Positions 33,501-45,336 of a stretch of DNA of 64,000 nt are shown here, piece after piece (positions within the stretch are counted from its first letter, which is position 1; every line of letters starts with the position of its first letter). This stretch comes from Dama dama (Eukaryota > Chordata > Mammalia > Artiodactyla > Cervidae). The notes under the pieces are model-generated. The model saw only the letters and a program-made list of their open reading frames with translations. It ran no database searches and was not told the DNA's origin. The DNA lies in contig NC_083710.1 of NCBI RefSeq assembly GCF_033118175.1, positions 41,137,501 through 41,201,500 on the forward strand, read 5' to 3'. Position numbers and translations under genes: made by a program.

Positions 33501-33960
33501 TTCTATGATAGTCAACTGGTAAAGAAACCACCTGCAATGCAGGGGACCCCAGTTTGATTCCTGGGTTGGGAAGATCCCCTGGAGAGGGATAGGCCACCCA
33601 CTCCAATATTCTTAGGCTTCCCTTGCAGCTAAGCTGGTAAAGACTTCACCTGCAATGTGGAAAAACCTGGGTTGGGAAGATCCCCTGGAGAAGCGGAAGG
33701 CTACCCACTCCAGTATTCTGGCCTGGAGAATTCCATGGACTGTGTAGAGTCGTCCTTGGAATTCTCCAGGCCAGAATACTGGAGTGGATATCCTTACTCT
33801 TTTCCAGGGGATCTTCTCAACAGAGGGATCAGACTGAGGTCTCCTGCATTGCAGGCAGATACTTTACCATCTGAGCCACAAAGAAAGCCTTTCAATTTAC
33901 AGTCCTTGGGGTTGCTAAGAGTCGGACACAATTGAACGACTCTCACTTTTGCTTCCTTAT
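33501..33960. mobile_element. Composite of Bov-tA SINEs, two sense and one antisense
   Basis: Two partial sense copies lie in tandem (33510-33612 and 33613-33756). An antisense copy (about 33757-33893) follows. After it the tail of the sense SINE resumes (ccttggggttgctaagagtc to 33950). The antisense SINE therefore sits inside the second sense SINE. Together they create a perfect 31-bp inverted repeat at 33705-33735 and 33757-33787. Confidence 0.82.
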
Positions 33961-34045
33961 GTCCCCCCAAAATTTGAATTGGCGTGCAGCATTTGTTGTC
34001 AGTGAAGCTGCTCTAATCCAATGATAAAACTGTGATATTTCGCTT

Positions 34046-36190
34046 CAGTTCAGTTCAGTCTTGTCCGATTCTTTGACACCTCATGGACCACAGCATCCCA
34101 GGCCTCCCTGCCCATCACCAACTCCCAGAGTTTACTCAAACTCATGCCCATTGAGTCAGTGATGCCATCCAACCATCTCATGCTCTATTGTCCCCTTTTC
34201 CTCCTACCTAAGATCTTTCCCAGCATCAGGGTCTTTTCAAATGAGTCAGTTCTTCACATCAAGTGGCCAAATATTGGAGTTTCAGATTCTGCATCAGTCC
34301 TTCCAATGAACACTCAGGACTGATCTTTAGGATGAACTGGTTGGATCTCCTTGCAGTCCAAGGGAAACTCAAGAGTCTTCTCCAACACCACAGTTCAAAA
34401 GCATCAATTCTTCAGTGCTCAACTTTTTTTAGAGTCCAATTCTCACATGCATACATGACAACTAGAAAAATCATACCTTTAACTAGATGAACCTTTGTTG
34501 GCAAAGTAATGTCTCTGCATTTTAATATGCTGTCTAGGTTGGTCATAGCTTTCCTGCCAAGGAGTAAGCTTCTTTTAATTTCATGATTGCAGCCACCATC
34601 TGCAGTGACTTTGGAGACCCCCAAAATATAGTCAATCCATTTCCCCTCTATTTCCCATGAAGTGATGGGACCGGTTATCATGGCCTTAGTTTTCTTAATG
34701 TTGAGCTTTAAGCCAACTTTTTCAGTCTCTTCTTTCACTTTCCTTAAAAGGCTCTTTAATTCTTCTTTACTTTATGCCATAAGGGTGGTGTCATTTGATT
34801 ATCTGAGGTTATTGATATTTCTCCTGGCAAACTTGATTCCAGCTTGTGCTTCCTCCAGCCCAGCATTTCTCATGATGTACTCTGCATATAATTTAAATAA
34901 GTAGAGTAGCCATATACAGCCTTCACATACTCCTTTTCCTATTTGGAACCAGTCTGTTGCTCCATGTCCAGTTCTAACTCTTGTTTCTTGACCTGCACAC
35001 AGATTTCTCAAGAGGAAGGTCAGGTGGGCTGTTATTCCCATCTCTTTCAGAATTTTCCACAGTTTGTTGTGAGCCACAGTCAAAGGCTTTGGCATAGTCT
35101 ATAAAGCGGAAATAGATGTTTCTCTGGAACTCACTTGCTTTTTCAATGATCCAGCGGATGTTGGCAATTTGATCTCTGGTTCCTCTGCCTATTCTAAATC
35201 CAGCCTGAACATTTGGAAGTTCACGGTTCACGTACTGCTGAAGCCTGGCTTGGAGAATTTTGAGCATTACTTTATTAACATATGAGATGATTGCAATTGT
35301 GTGATAGTTTGAGCATTCTTTGGCATTGACTTTGTTTGGAATTGGAATGAAAACTGATATTTTTCAGTCCTGTGGCCACTGCTGAGTTTTCCAAATTTGC
35401 TGGCATATTGAGTGCAGCACTTTCACAAAATCTTTTAGGAACTGAAACAGCTCAACTGGAATTCCATCACCTTCACTAGCTTTGTTCATAGTGGTGCTTC
35501 CTAAGGCCCACTTGACTTCACATTCCAGGATGTCTGGCTCTAGGTGAGTGATCACACCATCGTGATTATCTGGATTGTGAAGATCTTTTTTTGCTTAGTT
35601 CTTCTGTGTATTCTTGCCACCTCTTCTTAGTATCTTCAGCTTCTGTTAGGTCCATACCCTTTCTGTCCTTTATTGAGCCCATCTTTGCCTGAAATGTTTC
35701 CTTGATATCTCTAATTTTCTTGAAGAGATCTCTAGTCTTTCCATTCTATTATTTTCCTCTATATCTTTGCACTGATCACTGAGGAAGTCTTTCTTATCTC
35801 TCCTTGTTACTCTTTGGAAATGTGCATTCAAATGGGAATATCTTTCCTTTTTCTCCTTTGCTTTTAGCTTCTCTTCATTTCACAGCTATTTGTAAGGCCT
35901 CCTCAGATAGTCATTTTTTAAATTATTATTATTTCTTTTTCTTGGGGATGGTCTGAATCCCTGTCTCCTGCACAATGTCATGAACCTTTATCAATAGTTC
36001 ATCAGGCTTATCCCTTAAATCTTTTTCTCACTTCCACTGTATAATCGTAAGTGTTTTGATTTAGGTCATACCTGAATGGTCCAGTGGTTTTCCTTACTTT
36101 CTTCAATTTAAGTCTAAATTTGGCAGTAAGGTGTTCATGATCTGAGCCACAGTCAGCTCCCAGTCTTGTTTTTGCTGACTGTATAGAGCT
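34046..36190 (-). mobile_element. BovB LINE, 3' part of a 5'-inverted copy
   Basis: It begins with the antisense tail at 34046 and runs in reverse order through the ORF2 C-terminus, RT (minus frames 34799-35095, 34974-35267 and 35364-35555, with VQAGFRIGRGTRDQIANIRW) and linker. It ends within the distal endonuclease-linker region at agagct (36190). Near-identical flanks atatttcgctt (34035-34045) and atattttgctt (37059-37069) bound this block plus the next one. Confidence 0.93.
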
Positions 36191-37058
36191 GACAAAATGT
36201 TGTCCACTGGAGAAGGGAATGGCAAACCACTTCAGTGTTTTTGCTTTGAGAACCCCATGAACAGTATGAAAGATAGGACACTGAAAGATAAATGCCACAG
36301 GTCAGTAGGTGCCCAATATGCTACTGGAGATCAGTGAAGACATAAATACAGAAACAATGAAGATATGGAGCCAAAGCAAAAACAACACCCAGTTGTGAAT
36401 GTGACTGGTTATAGAAGTAAGGTCCGATGCTGTTAAGAGCAATATTGCATAGGAACCTGGAATGTTAGGTCCACAAATCAGGGCAAATTGGAAGTGGTCA
36501 AACAGGAGATGGCAAGAGTGAACGTCAACATTTTAGGAATCAGCTAACTAAAATGAACCGGAATGGGTGAATTTAAGTCAGATGACCTTATATCTATTAT
36601 GTGGGCAAGAATTCCTTAGAAGAAATGGAGTACCCATCATAGTCAACAAAAGGTCTGAAATGCAGTACTTGGATGCAGTCTCAAAAACAACAGAATGATC
36701 TCTGTTCATTTCCAAGGCAAACAATTCAGTATCACAATAATCTAAGTCTATTCCTTGACTAGTAATGCTGAAAAAGCTGAAGTTCGATGGTTCTATGAAG
36801 ACCTACAAGACCTTTTAGAACTAACACCCAAGAAAAGGTGTCCTTTTCATTATAGGGGACTGGAATGCAAAAGTAGGAAGTCATGAAACACCTGGAGTCA
36901 CAGGCAAATTTGGCCTTAGGGTTCACAATGAAGCAGGGAAAAGCCTAATAGAGTTTTGCCTATAGAACACACGGTCATAGCAAACACCCTCTACCAACAA
37001 CACAATAGAAGATTTTACACATGGACATCACCAGATGGCCAACACCAAAATCAGATTC
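36191..37058 (+). mobile_element. BovB LINE, inverted 5' part of the same copy
   Basis: This block is BovB 5' sequence in sense orientation: the 5' UTR-like ggcaaaccacttcagtg, then the endonuclease start (atggcaagagtgaacgtcaa). It proceeds to gacatcaccagatggccaac at about 37023, and stops about 25 to 30 bases short of the BovB position where the antisense block begins. The pair therefore represents one nearly complete element with its 5' end flipped. Confidence 0.92.
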
Positions 37059-37069
37059 ATATTTTGCTT

Positions 37070-37496
37070 ACTAAAAACCATCAATTGGTGTCCTCAGAGT
37101 CCTGCAAGGTCCATATCTGACCTCAATGCTCCACCACTCCATGCTCAGGTTCTTGCTTGGAATGTTGATATTACCACCTTCATTAGCTCTTGATTTAGGC
37201 ATTTAGTCTCTCCTTTAGTGTGTCAAGGGCTTCTGGAAATTATTGTTGGTTCTTGGTATTGTTTTGCTTTTTATATTATTAGCTAGAGTAAAAACTATGG
37301 TAAATATACTTCTTGAATTCACCTTTGAAGAAACATGGTCTTTGTAAGACAAAATAGTCCTCTTCTGCTGACTATGGGAGGTGTATGGCATTTGGGCTAA
37401 ACAAGTCTCATAGTTTCTGGATCCTGAGGCCTTTGGATTCCAAGTACCTTTTAGAAGTTACTATTATTATTATTATTTGAGTCTGATGATGACTTT
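37070..37496. other. Unassigned interval
   Basis: No gene or named repeat is evident. There is a short (ATT)n run near 37460-37478. Confidence 0.4.
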
Positions 37497-38241
37497 AAAA
37501 AATATGTTTAATTGGAGGATAATTGATTTACAGTGTTGAGTTGATTTATGCCCTACAACAACACAAATCAGTCATAATTATATATGTATGTATATATATA
37601 ATATCTTCACTCCCACTTGAGCTTTCACACTCCTGCCACCCACCATTTCACAAGTTTAGGTCATCACAGAACTCACTATGTTATATAGCAATATCCTACT
37701 AGTTATCTATCTACACATGGTAATGTATATATGGGGCTTCCCCTGTGGCTCAGATAGTAAGGAATATGTCTATAATGCAGGAGATCCAGTTTTGATACCT
37801 GAGTAGGGAAAAGTCTATGCTATTTTCTCCATTAGTCCCACCCTCTCCTTCCTGACTGTATCCACAAGTCTGTCCTCTATATCGATGTCTCCATCCCTTC
37901 CCTGCAAATAGATTCATCAGTACCATTTTTCTAGATTCTATATTTTTCATTAGCACACAATATCTATGTTTCCCTTTCTGATTTACTTAACTCTATATAA
38001 CAAGCTCCATGTTTATACACCTCACTACAACTGACTCAAACTCTTTTCTTTTATGGTTAAGTAATATCATTTTGTATATATGTACCACAACTTCTTTATC
38101 CATCCATTTGTCAAAGGACATCTAGATTGCCTGCATATCCTGGCTATTGTAAATATTGTTGCAATGAACATTGGGATAAATGTGTCTTTTTGAATTGTGG
38201 TTTTCTCAGGGTATATGCTCATAGTGGGAATTCCGGGTCAT
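37497..38241 (-). mobile_element. L1 LINE 3' end, antisense, split by BovB
   Basis: The reverse-complement L1 3' UTR and C-terminus are recognisable (catttgtcaaaggacatcta, tgcaatgaacattgggataa). A + strand Bov-tA head fragment (ggggcttcccctgtggctca) sits at 37735-37805. The L1 is cut at 38241 and resumes at 39746-39860. Confidence 0.78.
37735..37805 (+). mobile_element. Bov-tA SINE head fragment
   Basis: A short sense fragment starting with the tRNA-derived head and ending after gagtagggaaaagtc. The SINE body and tail are absent. Confidence 0.72.
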
Positions 38242-38455
38242 ATTTTATTTTCTTGGGCTTCAAAATCACTGCAGATGGTGACTGTGGCCATGAAATTAAA
38301 AGACATTTGCTCATTGGAAGAAAAGCTATGACAAACCTAGATACCTTATTAGACCAGAGATCAATTGCCAACATTCATTGGATCATGGAGAAAGCAAGGA
38401 AATTCCAAAAAAAAAAAAAATCTCCTGCTTCATCGACTATGCTAAAGGTATAGAG
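38242..38455 (+). mobile_element. BovB LINE, scrambled fragments
   Basis: 38242-38350 corresponds to the segment after RT (cttgggcttcaaaatcactg). 38360-38455 corresponds to an earlier RT segment (atcattggatcatgg-like and gactatgctaaag), so the order is reversed relative to the element. The open frame 38127-38453 is an artefact of this join. A short antisense BovB piece at 38693-38736 mirrors 38300-38348, indicating local rearrangement. Confidence 0.78.
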
Positions 38456-38690
38456 TATGTGCATGCAGGCTAATTCCCTTCTATTTTGTCAGACTCTTTG
38501 TGAACCTATGGATTGTATCCTGCCAAGTTTCTTGGCACGTGGGATTCCCCAGGCAACAATACTACTAGAGTGCATTGCTATGTCCTCTTTCAGGGACTCT
38601 TTCCAACCCAGCAATCAAACCTTCATTTATTACATTTTTTTGGATTGACAGGAGGGTTCTTTACCACCAGAATCACCCTTGTGTGAATCA
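38456..38690 (-). mobile_element. Bov-tA SINE inside BovB
   Basis: Reverse-complement SINE with cagactctttgtgaacctat and gggattccccaggcaacaat. Its head is diverged (accaccagaatcaccc). Confidence 0.78.
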
Positions 38691-39745
38691 CAACAGTCTA
38701 GGTTGGTCATAGCTTTTCTTTCAAGGAGTAAGTGTCTTTTTATTACCTATCTCCTGAGAAACCTGTATGCAGGACAACAAGCAACAGTTAGAACCAGACA
38801 TGAAACAATGAACTGGTTCAAAATTTGTAAGGGGGTACATCAAGGGTGTATATTGTCACCCTGCTTATTTAACTTATATACAACTAAGTATAACATGAGA
38901 TGTCAGACTGGATAGTCACATGCTGGAATTAAGATTGCCAGGAGAAATATCAACAACCTCAGCTATGCAGATGATACCACTCTAATGACAGAAATTGAAG
39001 AGGAACTAAAGAGCCACTTGATGAGTGTGAAAAAGGAGAGTAAAAATGCTGACTTAAAATACAACTTTCAGAAACTAACATTGTGGCATCCAGTCCCATC
39101 ACCTCATGGCGATTAGATGGAGAAAAAGTGGAAACAGTGACAGACTTTATTTTCCTGAGCTCCACAATCACTGTGGATGGAGATCACAACCACAAAATTA
39201 AAAGACTCTTGTTCCTTGGAAGAAAAGTTATGACAAACCTAGACAGTGTATTAAAATGCAGAGACATAACTGTGCCAACAAAGTCCATATAGTCAAAGCT
39301 ATGTTTTTTCCAGTAGTTGTCTATTGATGTGAGAGTTGGATCATAAAGAAGACTGAGTGATGAAGAATTGATACTTTCAAACTGTGTTGCTAGGGAAGAC
39401 ACTTGAGAGTATTTTGGACATCAAGGAGATCAAACCAATAAATCCTAAAAGAAATCAACTCAATATTCTTTGAAAGTACTGATGCTGAAATGGAAGCTCC
39501 AATATTTTGGCCACCTGTTGAAAAGTGTTGACTCAATGCAAACACCCTTGTGCTGGGAAAGATTGAGGGCAGAAGGAGAATGGGGGCAGCAACAGAGAAT
39601 AAGATGGTTGGATGACATCATTGACTCAATAGACATGAGTTTAGCAAACTCTGGGAGATAGTGAGGGACATGGAAGCCTGGTCTGCTGCAGTCAGTGGGG
39701 TCGCAGAGTTGGACATGACTTATCGACTGAACAGCAACAAAAACA
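38691..39745 (+). mobile_element. BovB LINE, RT to 3' end
   Basis: After a short antisense piece (to 38736) the sense element runs from ctcctgagaaacctgtatgc to the degraded tail at about 39745. The frame 39083-39292 has ITSWRLDGEKVETVTDFIFL, and 39470-39661 the KLQYFGHLLKSVDS block. Numerous stops indicate an old copy. Confidence 0.86.
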
Positions 39746-39860
39746 ATAGTAGTTTAATTTGTAATTTTAAAAGGAATTTCAATACTGTTCCCCACAGCAA
39801 CTGTATCAATTTATGTTCCCACCAACAACACAAGAGGACATCAGGTATTCCTCTCTAATT
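39746..39860 (-). mobile_element. L1 LINE, remainder of the split antisense copy
   Basis: The stretch ttcccaccaacaacacaaga continues the L1 cut at 38241. Confidence 0.72.
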
Positions 39861-39889
39861 GCTGTGACCTGTAATTAGAAATCCTGGCC

Positions 39890-42800
39890 ACCAACAGAAA
39901 CTTGGATAAAATATTTACTTATCTTTATCCTTTAGAGGGTGGACAGAATGAAAATCACAATCACAGAAAACTGATCAAGCTGATCACACGGACCACAGCC
40001 TTGTCTAATTCAATGTAACTATGAGCCATGCAGTGTAGGGCCATCCAAGATGGACGGGTTATGGTGGAGAATTCTGAAAAAAACATGGTCCGCTAGAGAA
40101 AGGGATGACAGACCACTTCAGTATTTTACCTTGAGAAGCCCATGAACAGGATGAAAAGTCAAAAAGATAGGGCACTGAAAGATGAAATCCTCAGGTCACT
40201 AGGTGCCCAATAGGCTACTGGAGAACAGTGGAGAAATAACTCTAGAAAGAATGAAGAGACAGAGCCAAGGCAAAACCAATACCCAGTTATGAATGTGACT
40301 GGTGATGGAAGTAAAGTCTGATGCAGTAAAGAACAATATTGCATAAGACCGTGCAATGTTCAGTCCATGAATCAAGGTAAATTGGAAGTGGCCAAACAGG
40401 AGATGGCAAGAGTGAACATCAACACTTTAGGAGTCAGTGAACTGAAATGGACTGGAAGTGATGAATTTAACTCAGATGACCATTATATCTACTACTGTGG
40501 ACAAGAGTAACTTAGAAGAAATGGGGTAGCCATCATAGTCAACAAAAGAGTCCAAAAAACAGTACCTGGATACAATCTCAAAAATGACAGAATGATCTCT
40601 GTTTCCAAGGCAAACCATTCAATATCACAGCAATCCACGTCTACGCCCCAACCAGTAATGTTGAAGAAATTGAAGTTGAACGGTTCTATGAAGACCTACA
40701 AGACCTTTTAGAACTAACATCCCCCAAAAATATCCTTTTTCATTATAGAGGACTGGAATGCAAAAGTAGGAAGTCAAGAAATATCTGGATTAACAGGTAA
40801 ATTTGGCCTTAGAGTACAGAATAAAGCAGGGCGAAGGCTAATAGAATTATGCCACATTGGTTATAGCAAACACCCTGTTCCAACAACACAAGAGAAGACT
40901 CTACATATGGACATCACCAGATGGTCAATACTGAAATCAGATTGATTATAGTCTTTACAGCCAAAGATGGAGAAGCTCTATTCAGTCAGCAAAAGCACAA
41001 CCGGATGCTGACTGTGGCTCAGATCATGAACTTCCTTATTGCCAAATTTAGACTTAAATTGAAGAAAGCAAGGAAAACCATAGACTATTCAGGTATGACT
41101 TAAATCAAATCCCTTATGATTATACAGTGTAAGTGACAAATAGATTCAAGAGATTAGATCTGATAGAGTGCCTGAAGAACTATGGACAGAGGTTCATGAC
41201 ATTGTACAGGAGGCAGAGATCAAGACCATATCCAAAAAAAATAAAAAGAAATTCAAAAAGGCAAAGTGGTTGTCTGAGGAGACCTTACCAAATAGCTGTG
41301 AAAAGAAAGGAACCTAAGGACACAGGAGAAAAGGAAAGATATACCCATTTGAATACAGAGTTCCAAAGAAAAGTAAGGAGAGATAACAAAGCCTTCCTCA
41401 TTGATCAATGCAAATAAATATAGGAAAACAATAGAATGGGAAACACTAGAAATTTCTTAAAGAAAATTAGAGATACCAAGGGAACTTTTCATGCAAAGAT
41501 GGACACAATAAACGACAGAAATGGTATGGATCTAACAAAGCAGAAGATATTAAGAAGAGGAGGCAAGAATACACAAAAGAGCTGTGTATTTTATATATAT
41601 ATATATATATAATACATATATATCATGTATTATACATTATATAATACATATATTTATTATAATATATATGTATATGTAATTATATGTATATATGTGTGTG
41701 TATGTATAATACACATATAATAATTATATGTATATATAATACATTATATATATATAATACATATATATCATGGCCCAGATAATGATGATGTGATCACTCA
41801 CCTAGAGTCAGACATCCTGAAATGCAAAGTCAAGATGGCCTTAGGAAGTATCACTAAGAACAAAGCTATTGGAGGTGATGGAATTCCAGTTGAGCTATTT
41901 CAAATCCTGAAAGATGATTTTGTGAAAGTGCAGCACTCAATATGCCAGCAAATTTGGAAAACTCAGCGGTGGCCACAGGACTGGAAAAGGTCAGTTTTCA
42001 TTCCAATCCCAAAGAAAGGCAATGGCAAAGGTTGCTCAATTACCACACAATTGCACTTATCTTACATGGTAGCAAGGTAATGCTGAAAATCTTCCAAGCC
42101 AGGCTTCAACAACATGTGTACTGTGATTTGCATGTGTTCAAGCTGGATTTAGAAAAAATCAGAGGAACCAGAGATCAAATTGTCAACAACTGTTGGATCA
42201 TCAGAAAAGCAAGAGTTCCAGAAAATCATCTGCTTGTTCTTCATTGGCTACACCTCCACCTCAGACTGTGTGGATCACAACAAACTGTGGACATTTCTTG
42301 AAGAGCTGGGAATACCAGACCAACTTATCTGCCTCCTGAGAAATCTGTATAGAGGTCAAGAAGCAACAGTTAGAACTGGACTTGGAACAACAGACTGTTC
42401 CAAATTGGGAAAGGATTCTGTCAAGGCTGTATATTATAACCCTGCTTGTTTAACTTATATGCAGGGTACATCAGGTGTAATGCCGGGCTGGATGAAGCAC
42501 AAGCTCGAATCAAGATTGCCAGGAGAATTATCAATAACTTCAGATATGCCAATGACACCATCATTATGGCAGAAAGTGCAGAAGAATTAAAGGGTCTCTT
42601 GATAGAGTGAAAGAGGAGAGTGAAAAAGTTAGCTTAAAATTCAACATTCAGAAAACTAAGATCATGACATCTGGTCCCATCACTTCATGACAAATAGATG
42701 GGTTAACAATGGAAACAGTGAGAGACTATATTTTGGGGCTCCAAAATCACTGCAGGTGGTGAGTGCAGCCATGAAATTAAAAGAGTCTTGCTCCTTGGAA

Positions 42801-42943
42801 AAAAAAGCTATGATCAATCTAGACAGCATATTAAAAAGCAGAGACATTATTTTGCCAACACAGGTTCATCTAGTCAAAGGTATGGCTTTTCCAGTAGTCA
42901 TGTATGGATGTTAGAACTAGAGTATAAAGAAAGCTGAGCACCG
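39890..42943 (+). mobile_element. BovB LINE, near full length, left part
   Basis: The 5' UTR is present (about 39930-40380). The single ORF follows: endonuclease (about 40400-41000), linker (frames 40921-41103 and 41133-41417), and RT (41790-42080, 41942-42301 and 42180-42590). Readable blocks include NKAIGGDGIPVELFQ and QQIWKTQRWPQDW. The endonuclease start atggcaagagtgaacatcaa lies at about 40403. A TA expansion lies at 41584-41770 and an L1 sits at 42944. Stops and frameshifts break every domain. Without inserts the copy is about 3.2 kb, close to the full element. Confidence 0.92.
41584..41770. repeat. TA-rich microsatellite expansion in the BovB linker
   Basis: About 185 bases of TA/ATGT repeats stand where other BovB copies have about 20 bases before the cccagataat block. 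Because the flanking BovB is continuous, the repeat grew within the element. Confidence 0.9.
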
Positions 42944-43502
42944 GGGCTGGGGATCTGTTTCACCCTTGATAATATACATGTTTCGATGCTATTCTCTCTA
43001 AACATCCCACCCTCGCCTTCTCCCACAGAGTCCAAAAGTCTGTTCTGTACATCTGTGTCTCTTTTTCTGTTTTGCATATAGGGTTATCGTTACCATCTTT
43101 TAAAATTCCATATATATGCGTTAGTATACTATATTGGTCTTTATCTTTCTGGCTTACTTCACTCTGTATAATGGGCTCCAGTTTCATCCACCTCATTAGA
43201 ACTGATTCAAATGAATTCTTTTAAATGGCTGAGTAATATTCCATGGTGTATATGTACCACAGCTTCCTTATCCATTCGTCTGCTGGTGGACATCTAGGTT
43301 GCTTCCATGGATGCATGAGACAAGTGCTCAGGGCTGGTGCACTGGAAAGACCCAGAGGGATTGGGTGGAGAGGGAGGTGGGAGGGGGGATCGGGATGGGG
43401 AATATATATAAATCCATGGCTGATTCATGTCAATGTATGGCAAAAACCACTACAATATTGTCAAGTAATTAGCCTCCAACTAACAAAAATAAATGGAAAA
43501 AA
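42944..43502 (+). mobile_element. 5'-inverted short L1 inside BovB
   Basis: An exact 18-bp duplication aaagaaagctgagcaccg lies at 42926-42943 and 43503-43520. 42944-43310 is L1 in minus orientation. 43311-43502 is the plus-oriented L1 3' end with aaaaataaatgg and an A-tail. The two parts meet at nearly the same L1 coordinate. Confidence 0.95.
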
Positions 43503-43902
43503 AAAGAAAGCTGAGCACCGAAGAACTGATGCTTTTGAATTCCGGTGTTGGAGAAGACTCTAAAGAGTCCCTTGGACTGCAACGAGATCCAATCAGTCCA
43601 TCCTAAAGGAAATCAGTCCTGAATATTCATTGGAAGAACTGATGCTGAAGCTGAAGCTCCAAAAATTTGACCACCTGATGTGAACAACTGACTCATTTGA
43701 AAAGACCCTGATGCTGGGGATGATTGAGGGAAGAAAGAGAAGGGGATGACAGACAATGAGATGGTTGGATGGCATCATTGACTCAATGGACATGAGACTG
43801 AGTATGCTCCAGGGGTTTGTTATGGACAGGGAAGCCTGGCACGTTGCAGTCCATGGAGTTACAAAGAGTCTGACATGGCTGAGTGACTGAACTGAACTGA
43901 AA
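43503..43902 (+). mobile_element. BovB LINE, right part with tail
   Basis: It resumes with the duplicated 18 bp and encodes the broken ORF2 C-terminus. It ends in gagtgactgaactgaactga at about 43902. The strings aattagaaatcct (about 39871) and aatttagaaactcatcct (after 43902) may be the decayed target-site duplication of the whole BovB. Confidence 0.92.
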
Positions 43903-45039
43903 ATTTAGAAACTCATCCTAAAACTTGCACTGGGATTGATTATATACATGTACCTTTTTGTTTCTTCTGGTCTCCCAGAAATCCTTCAGGATCCTTTCTG
44001 TAGCACTTGCATCCTAGCATCAAACAAATAACTTAACTTACTTATTAAAGCTCTTTAATTTTTCTAATCTATTGAAAATGATCATTACTATGGCCTCTTA
44101 GCATGGGAAGTAGTCCAGAGGGAGAGGGAGCTAATTTTATAACATAAATATATGTTCCTTTTTTATTACTCCAGATTTTTCCATTGCTCCTTTTTAGTAG
44201 TTGACTGTAAGTTTAAGGATTCTTAGCATTAATCTTATTTTATATTTGCTTTCTCCAGAGCCTAATTTGAACTGCGATTCATCTATTCTCTCTGCCTATC
44301 TATTCTTTTAGCCATTTATTGATCTATATGTTTGTCTACTCTTTTATTTATTAGCTATGAAATATTAAACATACAACACCTAAGTAGTGAGAATGACTAC
44401 TTCACAAATTAATCAGCTTACTATCCATCAGTAATCGCTTGCTTTAGCTTTACCTATAATTTTTCTCATCAGCTAGAGCTCTTTTGTTTTCCAGAAATAC
44501 AGTTACTTCAGAAAAGACAAGATACATTTTTAATTATTTATCTTTGCTTGACACTTTCATTACAATATTGGTGATGCAACTACAATCTAGTTGCTTCCCA
44601 CAGTAAAAGTGGAGTTTTATATATTCAATCTAAACCAACTTAAGTCATTTTTTAATGCTCAAATCACTTCTTTGATCAAATGAACCTCTTTAGTCTATCT
44701 TTGAAATGGTAATTGCTTTGTGGCTTAGATATTCTGGTCTCATTTCATACATCTTGACAATACCCAGGATTTACCGTTTCTTCAAAAGGAGTGTTAGCTC
44801 CTTTAGGTGGGGAATATATCTTGTGACCTTCTCAAAGTATTAGTCAAGCTTGTTTCTGCTGAGTTATTATTGCTTCTTGATCTTTACATGGATAGAACTA
44901 AGCATTTATCTTTTAAAGAATACAAGTCCCTAAAAATATTTCAAATGTAAATTTTAAGGGGTTTAATTAAATTATTTAATTTTATGCTTTCTTTTCTGTT
45001 ATGCTTATGTCTTGGTTCTGAACAGCATTAATAAAGTCC
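43903..45039. other. Unique AT-rich interval
   Basis: No gene and no confidently named repeat in about 1.1 kb. Confidence 0.42.
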
Positions 45040-45226
45040 TTTATCTTTATACACAGATATACATTTACATTTATATACATTTACATATATCTGTGTGTAT
45101 ATATATATATATAATACATATATATCATATGTATTATATATACATATATGTAATATATTTTAATATATGTAATGTAACATATGTAATAGATATGTTATAC
45201 ACATATCTATTATATGCACATTATGT
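45040..45226. repeat. TA-rich simple sequence
   Basis: Interrupted TA/CATA/ATGTAA repeats. The open frame 45012-45239 is purely a translation of this low-complexity DNA. Confidence 0.85.
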
Positions 45227-45336
45227 TTTTCATATTTAGAAATGTATTTATATTTCATTCATATATTCATTCATTCATATTCATATTTCATATTTAGAAA
45301 TGTAATATATGATAAATACATTTCTAAATATGAAAA
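45227..45336. repeat. Perfect 25-bp inverted repeat with 60-base spacer
   Basis: 45227-45251 and 45312-45336 are exact reverse complements. A partial direct copy of the left arm (catatttagaaatgta) also lies at 45289-45304. The spacer contains ATTC-type short repeats. Confidence 0.93.

Noticed and set aside
45040..45240. CRISPR-like repeated array
   Set aside because: The repeats are simple TA-type microsatellite units without constant spacers, in a mammalian genome.
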